This document shows, piece by piece, positions 7,953 to 17,565 of a stretch of 64,000 nt of DNA. The first letter of the stretch is position 1. Each line of letters begins with the position of its first letter. Under the pieces are notes generated by a model. The model did no database searches, had not been told where the DNA came from, and saw only the letters and a list, made by a program, of their open reading frames with translations. Source of the stretch: Levyella massiliensis (GTDB taxonomy: Bacteria > Bacillota > Clostridia > Tissierellales > Peptoniphilaceae); contig NZ_HG529490.1 in the NCBI RefSeq assembly GCF_000308275.2, positions 771,695 through 835,694 on the forward strand. The letters run 5' to 3'. The translations under genes were made by a program, and so were the position numbers.

Positions 7953-9233
7953 TTAATCTTGTTTGCGAATCAAGATGGCTTTCGGGGTGATGGAGTTTTG
8001 ACGATGTTCGCTCTCTTTGCTGAAGATAAAGCGATTCTGGGCTTCGAAGAGATTCTCGGAGATGGAGCCGCCGGTAATGTAGGTGGCTTTGCCATTTTGG
8101 ACGAGCTTGGCCAGGCGATATTCGCCACCGAAGTCACCTTCGACCGGCGAGCTGATGAAAGAGGAGAAGACAACAATTTCGAGATAGTCCTCTTTCAAGA
8201 AATCGTCGTAGGAAGTATCGGAACCTTCAACCACAAAGGGAGTCGGACAGCCGATGTTCTTTTCTCCCATGTAAGAACTGATTTGCTGGGTGGTGCGGAA
8301 ATTTTCTACTACGGAATCGCTATAAAGCGTGTAGGGATGCAAAATCACGCCATCGCGGTCAAGCGGCGCTTTAGAAACGGCATGAGACAGATTGGGCTCC
8401 ATGCGAATGTTGAGGGACTGGAGGGCATCGGGCGCATTAAAGCGCTCGCCGCGTTTCGCACGTGAATAGCGATTGTAGACGGCTTCATCGGTGGCCTGGG
8501 TGATATAGCATTGGAGAAGCTCCTCGACTGCCGCACCGCGCAGAATGATATTAATATTGTCGAGCTTGGGCGCTTTTACAGCGATGCCGCGCGCCTCGGT
8601 GTTGCGAAGCTGCTCTTGCACAATGGAGCGGATCTGGTCGATGTCCAAAATGCCAAAGGTGTAGTCGTTGAAGATTTCGACGCTCTCCTCATTGCCCTGG
8701 CAATCCGTTACCAGCTCGAACATAAAGCGATTCGAAGGAAAGGTCACGTCCGTGCCGGTAGAGGTGACGAGCCGAATGGTGCCGTCCACTGCAAAGATCT
8801 CTACAGAGTTCACTTTGGATTTAGTGCCGTAGTCGGTAAAAATGGCTTCATGCAGCGCATCGTATTGGGATTTCAGGATAGCGATGTTGGAGATCTCTTC
8901 CGGCTTTTCGACATCCTGTGACGCGTTCGTTGCTAAAGGATACCAGCGGTTTTTGACAAAACGAGCGGAGCGAATCACCTGATCCAAGCGGGCTTCAATC
9001 TCAGCAGGAGAATCGCCTGCCGAGATGAGCGCTTCTGCATTACCCTTATAGCGCTCGCCATCTTCTTCAAAGTCCACATAAACAGTCACATGATATTCGT
9101 TGGTTTCACAGAGACGGTTTTGATCCAGCTTGTCTTTCACGAAAAATAATTCTTCGGATTTGGTCTTCTCCTGCTTGAGAATCCAGCCGGCAATGTCTTT
9201 CTGTTTGAGAATTTGAATAATTGTATCGATCAT
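7953..9233 (-). CDS. TldE/PmbA-like subunit of the TldD/TldE protease
   Basis: A 426-residue protein of the PmbA/TldD superfamily without the HExxxH zinc motif, as expected for the TldE-type partner. Its gene begins eight bases after the TldD gene, with AGGAGCGG before the ATG. In known systems the two form a heterodimeric protease that degrades unfolded peptides and trims leader peptides of ribosomally made peptides. Its pairing with the motif-bearing TldD is clear from the order; the natural substrate here is unknown. No peptide-maturation genes are adjacent. Confidence 0.88.
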   Translation of the reverse strand: MIDTIIQILKQKDIAGWILKQEKTKSEELFFVKDKLDQNRLCETNEYHVTVYVDFEEDGERYKGNAEALISAGDSPAEIEARLDQVIRSARFVKNRWYPLATNASQDVEKPEEISNIAILKSQYDALHEAIFTDYGTKSKVNSVEIFAVDGTIRLVTSTGTDVTFPSNRFMFELVTDCQGNEESVEIFNDYTFGILDIDQIRSIVQEQLRNTEARGIAVKAPKLDNINIILRGAAVEELLQCYITQATDEAVYNRYSRAKRGERFNAPDALQSLNIRMEPNLSHAVSKAPLDRDGVILHPYTLYSDSVVENFRTTQQISSYMGEKNIGCPTPFVVEGSDTSYDDFLKEDYLEIVVFSSFISSPVEGDFGGEYRLAKLVQNGKATYITGGSISENLFEAQNRFIFSKESEHRQNSITPKAILIRKQD

Positions 9234-9241
9234 AACCGCTC

Positions 9242-10660
9242 CTAACTTAACATGCCTTTTGCTTTAATATAAGCGCCACCGGTGGAGGTCTTCACCCATT
9301 CCTTCCATCCCTTGCCGCAATAGCCCGTACCGCTCATTTCGACTTCGGGAGAGATCATAGAAATGGATTCCAGAAGGTCCGGTACATAACCGGTTAAATA
9401 AACAGGCGAACAGATCTTGCCGGTGAAGGCGCCGTCCTTAATTTCACGTGCTTTGGCCGCCACGCACTGAATGCCCCAGTTCTTCGGATCCTCCATGCCT
9501 GATTCAAGCCCCTCGAGAAGATAACCGTGCTTGATGGAGGCTATCATGTCCTCCAGAGAATCGGTGCCGCCTTCGAAGAACGTGTTGGTCATGCGGGTGT
9601 AGGCCTTGCGCTTGTAGCTCTCGCGTTTTCCGTTGCCCGTGGGTTCAACGCCCAGCTGAATGGCCGAAAGCGCATCACACATACCGTTTTTGAAGATGCC
9701 GTTACGGATAATCACGGTATCGCTGCCGAGATTTCCTTCATCGTCAAAGGCATAGCTCGAAACCTCATCAATAGCGGTAGCGCCATCATGCATGACAAGC
9801 CTATCCGAAGCCACACGTTTATTGAGGTATTCCTCTCCCTTCGCCCGATGTTTGACGAACATATCCATCTCTGTACCATGGCCGAAAGCTTCATGCGCAA
9901 TGAGACCCGTGAAATCCGGATCACAAAGAATATCGTATTCGCCCGGCACCATGCGCTCGGCAGAAAGCAATTCTACTGCACGATCACAGACGCCAGGTAC
10001 TTCTTTGACCAAGGTGTCCAACAGCTCCGAGCCGCCCAAGAGCGATATGCCCTTGTACTCAGTCTTTGTCTTCTCATCCTTCTCCGCCATCGCTATGGCA
10101 ACGCCGTTCGCATAGCAATAGGATTGATAGAGGTCGCGATGCACGGAAAGGAACATTTTATTAATTTGCGTTACCGAGAGGAACAGACGCAAGAATTTCA
10201 CTTCCTCGTGGCGATCGATAGCACCATCATGCGCTTGTTTGAGCGCCGAAAGGATTTTCCCCGCATCGTCGTTTTCCGGCAAATTCTTAACCTCTCCCAA
10301 GGAATACACCGTGGCCGGTTCATCCTTCGGCGCATGCGCATAAGGGAGATAGCCTTTGCTCAAAAAGCGCTTGCGATCCTCCAGTGCAATTTCACGCACA
10401 CGCGCCACAACTTTGTCCACGTCCACATCATTAAAAGAATATTCGCTGACACCGGTATCCTGGAACACGCGCAACACAAAGCCACGCTCCTGGTCCGAGC
10501 AGGGGCCGATGGATGACTTTGTTGTGGTCACCAAATAATCCGCACCGTCCACATCCGTTCCTAAAATGGATACATAGGAAAATTCCTTGGACAAGCGTGC
10601 GATAATCTCTTTACAGTTCTCTTTCTGCCCGAGCAGATATTGAGACGGATTTAATTTCAT
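9242..10660 (-). CDS. tldD: TldD-type zinc metalloprotease subunit
   Basis: A 472-residue TldD. It holds the zinc motif HEAFGH (residues 256-261) in a conserved context (FTGLIAHEAFGHGTEMD) and the C-terminal region rich in Gly and Cys typical of the family. AGGAGGC precedes the ATG by a few bases. It is followed after eight bases by the TldE-like partner, so both are made from one transcript. It probably acts in the cytosol on unfolded polypeptides. It lies at the end of a long leftward gene run starting near 16,624. Confidence 0.92.
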   Translation of the reverse strand: MKLNPSQYLLGQKENCKEIIARLSKEFSYVSILGTDVDGADYLVTTTKSSIGPCSDQERGFVLRVFQDTGVSEYSFNDVDVDKVVARVREIALEDRKRFLSKGYLPYAHAPKDEPATVYSLGEVKNLPENDDAGKILSALKQAHDGAIDRHEEVKFLRLFLSVTQINKMFLSVHRDLYQSYCYANGVAIAMAEKDEKTKTEYKGISLLGGSELLDTLVKEVPGVCDRAVELLSAERMVPGEYDILCDPDFTGLIAHEAFGHGTEMDMFVKHRAKGEEYLNKRVASDRLVMHDGATAIDEVSSYAFDDEGNLGSDTVIIRNGIFKNGMCDALSAIQLGVEPTGNGKRESYKRKAYTRMTNTFFEGGTDSLEDMIASIKHGYLLEGLESGMEDPKNWGIQCVAAKAREIKDGAFTGKICSPVYLTGYVPDLLESISMISPEVEMSGTGYCGKGWKEWVKTSTGGAYIKAKGMLS

Positions 10661-10700
10661 AGTGCCTCCTCACCGTTCTTGCTTTGGTTTTATCATGATT

Positions 10701-11795
10701 TTACGACAGAATGGATTTTAATACTACCGTGCCACTGCTGCCGATAAGGGCCTGTAAGGCTCCCAACAATTCATTGCGATTCTCCTCCGGCAATTGCATG
10801 AGACCCTTAAACACCGTTTGCGCGCTTTGTAGGGCATCCGTCGCAATTTCATGGAAATCTTCAGACCCTGTGCTTTCCAGCAGCGTAAAGACCGTATCAA
10901 TGATGGAGACCCGACTTTCCTCATCCACTTTTTCCAGCCAATTCCCCATGGCGGATTGCACGAAGCGACTGAATTGGCTGAGTTCTGCAGGGACAAAATG
11001 GCTATCCTCCACCTGCCAGGAAAACAAATCATGCTGTACAATGCCTTTCGCATTGCTCTTAACGACATGATGTTCTCCTTCGTTAAAAAACAATTGTCCG
11101 ATCACAGATGATTCGGGCACGATGGTCAGAATCTTTTCGCGAATGTTCTGATAACCCTCCGAAAAAATCAAGTCTTCATGTAGACCGGGACCATCGTTGT
11201 TATAAACCGTTTGAATGCGCGACTGCAGCGCCGCATCGCAACAGGTTGCCGCCATCATGGCAAAATAGCCGCCCTTGGAATGGCCACCCACCAAAAGATC
11301 ACCTTCAAGTTCTTTTCCCAAATGCTCAAGATAGCGCACCGCAGCATGTGCGCCCGCTGTCTGCGCATGCGTGCTTAAAAGCAGACTTTCCTTCCAGCCC
11401 ACAAGCGTTGTATCCGTACCGCGATAGGCTACAAAGTGCAAATGCGGCGTCAGATGAAATACCATCGCCGCAAACTGCATATTCGTCTCGGCGTCCACAT
11501 CGTTCACATAGTGCGAAACTTTTATATCGCGAAAACGAACGCCTTCTTTCATTGGCAACAACAGTAAAGGTGCGAGCTGCCAAAACACGCCTTCTTTACG
11601 AATCTGCTCCGCACTGTGCTCTGCAAAATAGCGATCTGTCACGTCTCCGATGGATACCATTGTTTCCGTATCGTGAAACACCCCGCCGAAGTCCATGTAT
11701 GCAAGTTCCGACAAGAGACCGTTATCCAGTTCATTAAAAGGCAAATCGGTAAAAGGCACATCCTTCTGTTCCGCTATATAGTCCTCAATATTCAT
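10701..11795 (-). CDS. DUF2974 alpha/beta-hydrolase (Mbeg1-like lipase fold)
   Basis: 364 residues. The middle has a lipase-class-3-like core: HFVAYRGTDTTLVGWKE and the nucleophile elbow GGHSKGG, both hallmarks of DUF2974. No signal peptide is seen, so it is probably cytosolic. I chose the ATG at 11,795 (MNIEDYIAEQ), which has GAGGG just upstream and overlaps the SGNH hydrolase stop by 11 bases; an in-frame start 11 codons earlier would lie deeper in that gene. The substrate is unknown. It is likely co-transcribed with the SGNH hydrolase before it and tldD after it. Confidence 0.82.
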   Translation of the reverse strand: MNIEDYIAEQKDVPFTDLPFNELDNGLLSELAYMDFGGVFHDTETMVSIGDVTDRYFAEHSAEQIRKEGVFWQLAPLLLLPMKEGVRFRDIKVSHYVNDVDAETNMQFAAMVFHLTPHLHFVAYRGTDTTLVGWKESLLLSTHAQTAGAHAAVRYLEHLGKELEGDLLVGGHSKGGYFAMMAATCCDAALQSRIQTVYNNDGPGLHEDLIFSEGYQNIREKILTIVPESSVIGQLFFNEGEHHVVKSNAKGIVQHDLFSWQVEDSHFVPAELSQFSRFVQSAMGNWLEKVDEESRVSIIDTVFTLLESTGSEDFHEIATDALQSAQTVFKGLMQLPEENRNELLGALQALIGSSGTVVLKSILS

Positions 11796-12459
11796 GCTTT
11801 CCCTCTTCTTCGTCGCTTTCTTTTGCATCGATGCATCGGATCTTTTGCGCCACTGCTTCTGCCAGACTCTGATGCGCTTCCGGGGTCAGATGTAAAGAAT
11901 CCCAAGTGCTTGCCGTCGCAACGTTTGCGACATTTAAATAATAGCATTTTTGGGCTTCCGCTATCTTTTGAAATGCAGGCGCAAACGCCTTGGATCGCGT
12001 AATTGCGCTTTCATCAAAAGCAAAACGAAAGGGCGACTCCGAAATAGCCGGTCCGATTTCCGGTGGTGACAACAATAAAATTTTGGGCACAAATCCCTGC
12101 TTCTCAGCCGTAAAGGTTTGGATCGTATCGACTAAAATACTCGCTCCCTTTGCAATGGCTTCCGCCGAGGCATGAAAACACGTCTTTAAATCATTGCTAC
12201 CCAGCATCATGACCACCCAGTCTAAAGGCTTGTGCGAATTAAGACAGGGCTTCAGGTAATCCAAGCCATTCTTCCAGCCTTCCAACGGATCATCATAGAT
12301 CGTAGTACGTCCGTTACACCCCTCGCTGATCACCTGATAGTTTTCCCCCAACAACTTTTGCAATACACCTGTCCAACGAATGGCACGCGGATAACGCATG
12401 CCATTTGTTGGATCATACCCAAAGGTATTGGAATCGCCATAACACATAACGGTTTTCAT
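11785..12459 (-). CDS. SGNH/GDSL hydrolase (esterase)
   Basis: A 224-residue SGNH hydrolase with block I GDSNTFG (serine 10), the block III GSND motif in VMMLGSNDL, and the block V motif DSLHLTPEAH near the C-terminus, giving the Ser-Asp-His triad. There is no signal peptide. Enzymes of this size and pattern are arylesterases or acyl-lipid esterases. The gene is part of the leftward run and overlaps the next gene's start. Confidence 0.9.
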   Translation of the reverse strand: MKTVMCYGDSNTFGYDPTNGMRYPRAIRWTGVLQKLLGENYQVISEGCNGRTTIYDDPLEGWKNGLDYLKPCLNSHKPLDWVVMMLGSNDLKTCFHASAEAIAKGASILVDTIQTFTAEKQGFVPKILLLSPPEIGPAISESPFRFAFDESAITRSKAFAPAFQKIAEAQKCYYLNVANVATASTWDSLHLTPEAHQSLAEAVAQKIRCIDAKESDEEEGKHEY

Positions 12460-12483
12460 CTTGCTCTCCTATTGAGGTCGCCC

Positions 12484-13248
12484 CTAAAAACCCATCTGCT
12501 TTTCCACCCAAAGGACAAAAGAATGCGGGAAAAGCTTCGTCGCCAGATGAATGGCCTTAGCGATGGGACTTGACACCGAAACATCCTTGCCTTGGGAGGA
12601 GCGGCGCAGTGCAGTTTTGACCACGGCTTCAGCTGTTTCAACACCGATGTTTTTAATGCGTGCGCAAGCCCTCGGCGAACCTGCGTGATCAAAAAACTCC
12701 GTTTCCACCGGGTTGGGACACACCGCCGTCACAGTGATGTGGCGTGATTTTAACTCGCGATGCAGGGCACGCGCAAAGGACAACACATAGGCTTTGGATG
12801 CGGCATAAACAGCAAAATTCGGTTGCGGCGAAAAAGCCGCCACCGACGCCAGCTGCAAAATGCGCCCGCCCGTTTCCATATTGGGCAAACACAGCGCCGT
12901 CATGGCCGTTAAGGCATCCACATTTAACGCAAGCATCGCCTGATTGGTAGCAACGCCCAGTTCTTCCACCGTGCCAATCTTGCCGCAGCCCGCCGCATTG
13001 ACAAGCGTATGAATTACCACGTTCTCTTCCGCCAACGCCTTTTTTAGCGTTTCCGAAAATGCCGGATCGGTCAGATCGCCATCCAACAGTCGGCACGGCG
13101 TATTTAACGTTTTTGCAAGTGCTTCCAACCGTTCACGGCGGCGTGCAATGAGCCAGATTTCATCACACTCGTGCAAGGGATCAAGTTCCTTCGCAAATTC
13201 ACGTCCAATACCGGAAGAAGCACCAGTGATGATATCGATGATTTTCAT
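12484..13248 (-). CDS. Short-chain dehydrogenase/reductase
   Basis: A 254-residue classical SDR: cofactor loop GASSGIG near the N-terminus, NAAG (substituted NNAG), and the catalytic YAASK motif. The gene start overlaps the stop of the ABC transporter gene by four bases (ATGA). Family members of this YqjQ-like type reduce carbonyls with NADP; the substrate cannot be read from sequence. Confidence 0.9.
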   Translation of the reverse strand: MKIIDIITGASSGIGREFAKELDPLHECDEIWLIARRRERLEALAKTLNTPCRLLDGDLTDPAFSETLKKALAEENVVIHTLVNAAGCGKIGTVEELGVATNQAMLALNVDALTAMTALCLPNMETGGRILQLASVAAFSPQPNFAVYAASKAYVLSFARALHRELKSRHITVTAVCPNPVETEFFDHAGSPRACARIKNIGVETAEAVVKTALRRSSQGKDVSVSSPIAKAIHLATKLFPHSFVLWVEKQMGF

Positions 13249-15026
13249 ACATGCTCCTTTTTATGCCGACCGCCACCCGTCCAGAGGCGATAATACGTCC
13301 CTTTCTTGGCCAGCAATGCCTCGTGCGTGCCTTCCTCTTCAATGCCTTCCTTGCCCAGCACGACAATGCGATCCGCATTCTGAATGGTCGTTAAGCGATG
13401 CGCAATCGTAAGCGTGGTGCGGCCTTCCGAAAGGGCCTCCAAGCTACGCTCGATGAGAATTTCACTTTCATTATCTAACGCACTGGTGGCCTCATCCAAC
13501 AGGAGAATCGGTGGATTTTTTAAGAACACACGCGCAATGGCAATGCGCTGCTTCTGCCCACCGGAAAGCTTAATTCCGCGCTCACCCACATAGGTCTCGT
13601 AGCCATTGGTCAATTCACGGATAAAGCCGTCTGCTCCGGCTAGCTTTGCTGCCTCGTGAATCTCTTCCAAGCTGGCACCGGGACGCCCGTAAGCAATATT
13701 TTCCGCCACCGTGCCGGAGAAGAGATAGACATCCTGCTGCACAATGCCGATATGCCGACGCAGGCTTTCCTGCTTCAAATCCTTGACATCCTGTCCGTCG
13801 ATGCGCACACTACCCGCCGTCGTATCATAGAAGCGTGGAATGAGTGAAGAGAGCGTGGTTTTCCCGCCGCCGCTCTCCCCGACCAGCGCCAGATTTTCAC
13901 CCGGATGAATGGTAAGGCATAGATCGTGCAACACGCGATTGTGATCATCCGGATACGCGAACGACACATGATCAAAGACGATCTCGCCGCCATGAATTTC
14001 CAATTCCTTCGCATCCGGCGCATCCGTAATATCCGTCGGCGTATCCATAAGTTCAAAGAAACGTTCAATGCCCGTAATGCCCATGGAAAATTGTTCGGCA
14101 AATTCCACAATGCGGCGAATGGTGGCAATTAACGTCGTCACATACAAAACATATGCCACCAGATCCGCCGGTCGGATGGCGCCGTTCACCAAAAACAGGC
14201 CGCCCGCAGCGATGGTCACCGTATACATCAATCCGTCGAAAAGGCGCGTAGACATATTGAAATTCGCCATCGCCCGATAGCGTTCCTTTTTAATGTCCTT
14301 CATGCGTTCATTGCCGTCTGCAAACTTTTCAAGCTCAATATCTTCCGACGTAAACGCTTTGACGACACGTTGGCCCAATAGTGAATCTTCGATGCGTGCA
14401 TTGAGATTGCCCAACTCGATGCGTTGCGTTTTGGTCGCATTGCGGAAACGATGATTGAGGCGAATGGATAAGAACAGCATCAGCGGCAAACAAGCAAAGA
14501 CCAGTATCGTCAAGGGCAATGAGGAAAACGACAAAATAATGAATGAGACGACGATTTTGATCGCCGCAATGAAAAACTCCTCCGGACAGTGATGCGCAAA
14601 TTCCGTCACATCAAAGAGATCGGAGGTAATGCGGCCCATAATGTGTCCGATTTTCGTATTCGAAAAATAGGCATCGCTGAGCGTTTCAAGCTTTCGAAAC
14701 GCATCCATGCGCATATCCGTTTCAATGTATACGCCCATAATATGACCGCGCGAACACATGTAATAATATGCCGCTGCATCAATGAGGCGCAGCACAATAT
14801 AAAGACCTGCCACTTTTCCGATCCAGCCGATGGTAAGTGCCGCCGGCTGATACATGGCGGTATTGGTCAAATGAAACATAATACGCGGCAACACAATATC
14901 GCACAAGGTGGTTAACGCGGCACAAAATAAATCAAACGCCAGCATTTTTTTATAGCGTAATAAATACGGCAGAAAACGATGCAGCAGATCTTTCGTTTTG
15001 TACGTCTTCGTGACCGTTTGTGACAT
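13245..15026 (-). CDS. ABC exporter half-transporter (permease-ATPase fusion)
   Basis: 593 residues: an N-terminal type I exporter transmembrane domain (about 1-330, six hydrophobic segments), then an ATPase domain with Walker A GESGGGKTT, signature LSGGQKQR, Walker B ILLLDEATSALD and the H-loop histidine in TIAHRLTT. It probably works as a homodimer in the cytoplasmic membrane, as no partner half-transporter is adjacent. The substrate is unknown; lipids and drugs are typical. Confidence 0.93.
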   Translation of the reverse strand: MSQTVTKTYKTKDLLHRFLPYLLRYKKMLAFDLFCAALTTLCDIVLPRIMFHLTNTAMYQPAALTIGWIGKVAGLYIVLRLIDAAAYYYMCSRGHIMGVYIETDMRMDAFRKLETLSDAYFSNTKIGHIMGRITSDLFDVTEFAHHCPEEFFIAAIKIVVSFIILSFSSLPLTILVFACLPLMLFLSIRLNHRFRNATKTQRIELGNLNARIEDSLLGQRVVKAFTSEDIELEKFADGNERMKDIKKERYRAMANFNMSTRLFDGLMYTVTIAAGGLFLVNGAIRPADLVAYVLYVTTLIATIRRIVEFAEQFSMGITGIERFFELMDTPTDITDAPDAKELEIHGGEIVFDHVSFAYPDDHNRVLHDLCLTIHPGENLALVGESGGGKTTLSSLIPRFYDTTAGSVRIDGQDVKDLKQESLRRHIGIVQQDVYLFSGTVAENIAYGRPGASLEEIHEAAKLAGADGFIRELTNGYETYVGERGIKLSGGQKQRIAIARVFLKNPPILLLDEATSALDNESEILIERSLEALSEGRTTLTIAHRLTTIQNADRIVVLGKEGIEEEGTHEALLAKKGTYYRLWTGGGRHKKEHV

Positions 15027-15034
15027 AGTTCCTC

Positions 15035-16624
15035 CTATTCTTCTTTTAGCGCAGGAACGCCGTAGAGCCGTTTCTGTGTCTCGATAAGAATCGTGGCCAT
15101 GGGCTCACGACGCATCGCACAGAGCGCCGCATAGGATTGCGAAAGATCCTCTTTCCACGTAGAGAGTAAGGCCTCCGCGACGAAGGGCTCTGTGCCCTCT
15201 CCCTCTTGTTGTGACGGCAGATCCGTCTCCAACAGCAATCGCTCGGCGGGAATCTGTTTCACATACGCACGGCCGCGCTTTGTCGTAAGCATTTCCGGAT
15301 GCACGGAAAGAAAGCCCCCGAGGCGCATCAGACGCGACAATGTATCGCTTGTGCCACGGAAGCGATGCAAGATGGGCACAGCGCAAGTTCCTCCGAGAAT
15401 TTTCTCCCAAAGATCCAGCACGCGTGACTCAGCACGAACCGCATGGATCGAAACCACCGGCTGAAGCGTCGGCTCCTCTTCCATGCGTTCTTTAATACGG
15501 TTCAAAATGTGACAAAAAACGGATTCCTGCAGTCCTGCCTCCGCCTGTTCCAGCGGGCGCGGACTATAATCCAACCCGATTTCCCCGTAAAAACGCGTCG
15601 TTTCGGCGGCACGATCAAAATGGGCGCATTCGCTTTCCGCCTGTTGCGGCGAACGAATGTACCACGGATGAAAGCCAAGAGATAATAATGGCCTGCTCTT
15701 ATCGTCTGCACCGTCAGCGCCATACTCGCTTTGCAGCGCGTCATAGGTGGAAGGCAGCACGGTTTGTGCCACCACCGCCATGCGTTCGCGATGCAATCCT
15801 TCAAGCACCACCTTTCTCGTGTCGGGCGTTAAAAAATCCGGATGGGCATGCGTATCCAATAAAAACGGGCGTTGTCGTACCGGCGTCACCTGAAACGGTT
15901 CGAGTCCCGCCAAACGACGAATCACTTTCCCCGCGAGCATTTGACCCATCACAGGCGGCATATAGCTCATGGAACCGAGCGTATCCGCCTTCTTTGTACT
16001 CACTTTGCGCTCCAAGATAAGCGGAGGCTCTTCCGAATACAAGACCTCGAGTTTTTTTATCCCCCGCCGACGACATTCGCGTCGCATGACTTTCGACAGC
16101 GGGCATTGCGATGTTTTTTCCACGGTGGAAAAACGCAGATACGAGGGATCCAGCTTGTTGGCAGCCCCCATCGCAGAAAGCAGCGGGATCTTCTCCTGTG
16201 CACACCATGCAGCAATGCCCAATTTCTGCGACACCGTATCAATGCAGTCCACGACATAGTCCGGTCGCGGAAACGAAGACAACACCTCGTTCAAATTGTC
16301 CGGCGTTAAAAACACATCTCGCGTTTCTACCCGACAATCCGGATCAATATCCGCAATCATCGCTTGCATTACCTCCACTTTGGATTTTCCCACTGTGGAG
16401 ACAAACGCCAGCGCTTGGCGATTGATATTGCTCTCTTCGACCGTATCACCATCTAAAAGAAGGAGGGTGCCAACCCCTCCTCTTGCTAACGCTTCCGCAC
16501 AGCTGGATCCCACGCCGCCGAGCCCGAGTACGAAAACTCGTGCCTCTGCTAAACGCGCTAGTCCCTCTTTTCCGAGTAACAGCGCGAGCCGTGCAAATCG
16601 CTGCGGAATGTTCTTTTCCGACAT
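15035..16624 (-). CDS. Fusion of TcdA-like E1 enzyme and TatD-like metal hydrolase
   Basis: A 529-residue two-domain protein. Residues 1-250 match TcdA (CsdL), the ATP-dependent dehydratase that cyclises t6A37 in tRNA to ct6A: GLGGVGS at 34-40, DGDTVEESNINRQ, VVDCIDT, and CPLSKVMRRECRRRG. Residues about 254-525 are a TatD-type TIM barrel with all metal ligands: DTHAHPDF (H259, H261), YGEIGLDYS, VSIHA, PILHRF and LLLETDLPS. TatD proteins are Mg-dependent nucleases. Both parts appear intact, with no stop or frameshift between them. Fusing a tRNA-modifying enzyme to a TatD nuclease is unusual. Confidence 0.9.
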   Translation of the reverse strand: MSEKNIPQRFARLALLLGKEGLARLAEARVFVLGLGGVGSSCAEALARGGVGTLLLLDGDTVEESNINRQALAFVSTVGKSKVEVMQAMIADIDPDCRVETRDVFLTPDNLNEVLSSFPRPDYVVDCIDTVSQKLGIAAWCAQEKIPLLSAMGAANKLDPSYLRFSTVEKTSQCPLSKVMRRECRRRGIKKLEVLYSEEPPLILERKVSTKKADTLGSMSYMPPVMGQMLAGKVIRRLAGLEPFQVTPVRQRPFLLDTHAHPDFLTPDTRKVVLEGLHRERMAVVAQTVLPSTYDALQSEYGADGADDKSRPLLSLGFHPWYIRSPQQAESECAHFDRAAETTRFYGEIGLDYSPRPLEQAEAGLQESVFCHILNRIKERMEEEPTLQPVVSIHAVRAESRVLDLWEKILGGTCAVPILHRFRGTSDTLSRLMRLGGFLSVHPEMLTTKRGRAYVKQIPAERLLLETDLPSQQEGEGTEPFVAEALLSTWKEDLSQSYAALCAMRREPMATILIETQKRLYGVPALKEE

Positions 16625-16653
16625 ATATGCCTCCGATCCGTCTTACAACGAAT

Positions 16654-16890
16654 CTATCGCTTACTGCTGATAAAATTGGCAAAGGCCAAAAGAATGACAG
16701 CGCCCAAAATCGAGGGAATGAGCGCCATGCCCGACAGCGATGGTCCCCATGTACCAAAAAGTCCCTGGCCCAGTGCCGAGCCCAGCAGGCCTACCACAAT
16801 ATTCACGAGACAACCTGCTTTTCTTTCACGGTGCATGAAAAAGCCCGCAATGCCACCGATAATCGCACCAACGATTAAACTTCCAATCAT
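16654..16890 (-). CDS. GlsB/YeaQ/YmgE family small membrane protein
   Basis: 78 residues, almost all hydrophobic and glycine-rich, with three predicted membrane segments and the family pattern GAIIGGIAGFFMHR near the N-terminus and VNIVVGLLGSALG in the middle. Family members are stress-associated membrane proteins of unknown mechanism (transglycosylase-associated in older annotation). It stands between the tandem P-II gene and the TcdA-TatD gene, all leftward. Confidence 0.85.
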   Translation of the reverse strand: MIGSLIVGAIIGGIAGFFMHRERKAGCLVNIVVGLLGSALGQGLFGTWGPSLSGMALIPSILGAVILLAFANFISSKR

Positions 16891-16899
16891 AATTTTCCC

Positions 16900-17565
16900 C
16901 TATTCTACCACCACGCCGCGCACATCCGAAACATCCTCTACGAAGAGAATGCCGTTGCCCGGACTCTCAAAATCATGTGCCTCTTCTAGCGCTGCAATCA
17001 CGCGATCGGCCATTGCCGTCGGAACCAGAATTACAATCCATTCTTTTTCCGGTTCAATGGCTATGCCAAAGAGTTTTTCCGTATACGCTGCGCCCGTACC
17101 GCGACCATGCAGAATCGTCCCGCCGCGCGCACCGGCAGCGCGAGCAATATCCATTATATCATCGGCCATGCCCAAATTGACAACTATGGTTAATTTTTTA
17201 AACATCGCGTTGTCCTCCCCTTTTGATTCTCCTTCTTCCTGCGCTGCGGGACACTTCCCCATTGTTGAAACCTGTGCCATATAGGCGATGCCGTGGTTCG
17301 GCTTATGCAGATGCAGCTGATCCGTAAGTGTGTCCAATAACGCCTCGGCTGCGGTATTTTCCATCAGTATATTTACGATCGCGCGATCTTGACTGGTGAT
17401 GCCGAACAGATGCAAATGACGGCTGCTCACCGTGCCTTTACCGCGCATCACCAACATGTTTTGTGCGCCCTCCTTACGAGCAATGGCAATACATTTTTTC
17501 GCATCCGGTATGCTCAAAATCAAAGTCAGTAAGGCAGTCCGGGGCATGCTTCTCATTTCACTCAT
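16900..17565 (-). CDS. Tandem P-II-like signalling protein
   Basis: 221 residues made of two P-II-like ferredoxin-fold domains: residues about 8-105 (ALLTLILSIPDAKK ... MLVMRGKGT) and 125-220 (LTIVVNLGMADDIMDIA ... GGTILHGRGTGA, then GILFVEDV). The second has the conserved GRGT and C-terminal strand of P-II proteins. The linker between them has CPAAQEEGESKG. The ATG at 17,565 overlaps the preceding DUF1538 gene by eight bases; a longer in-frame start lies inside that gene. Single P-II proteins often accompany DUF1538 permeases, probably gating them in response to a nucleotide; here two domains are fused. Confidence 0.82.
   Translation of the reverse strand: MSEMRSMPRTALLTLILSIPDAKKCIAIARKEGAQNMLVMRGKGTVSSRHLHLFGITSQDRAIVNILMENTAAEALLDTLTDQLHLHKPNHGIAYMAQVSTMGKCPAAQEEGESKGEDNAMFKKLTIVVNLGMADDIMDIARAAGARGGTILHGRGTGAAYTEKLFGIAIEPEKEWIVILVPTAMADRVIAALEEAHDFESPGNGILFVEDVSDVRGVVVE

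Noticed and set aside
9527-10516. 329-codon plus-strand frame
   Set aside because: It lies wholly antisense to tldD, which has the HEAFGH motif; the frame is a codon-bias shadow.
16057-16309. Plus-strand frames within the TcdA-TatD gene
   Set aside because: Antisense shadows without start signals.
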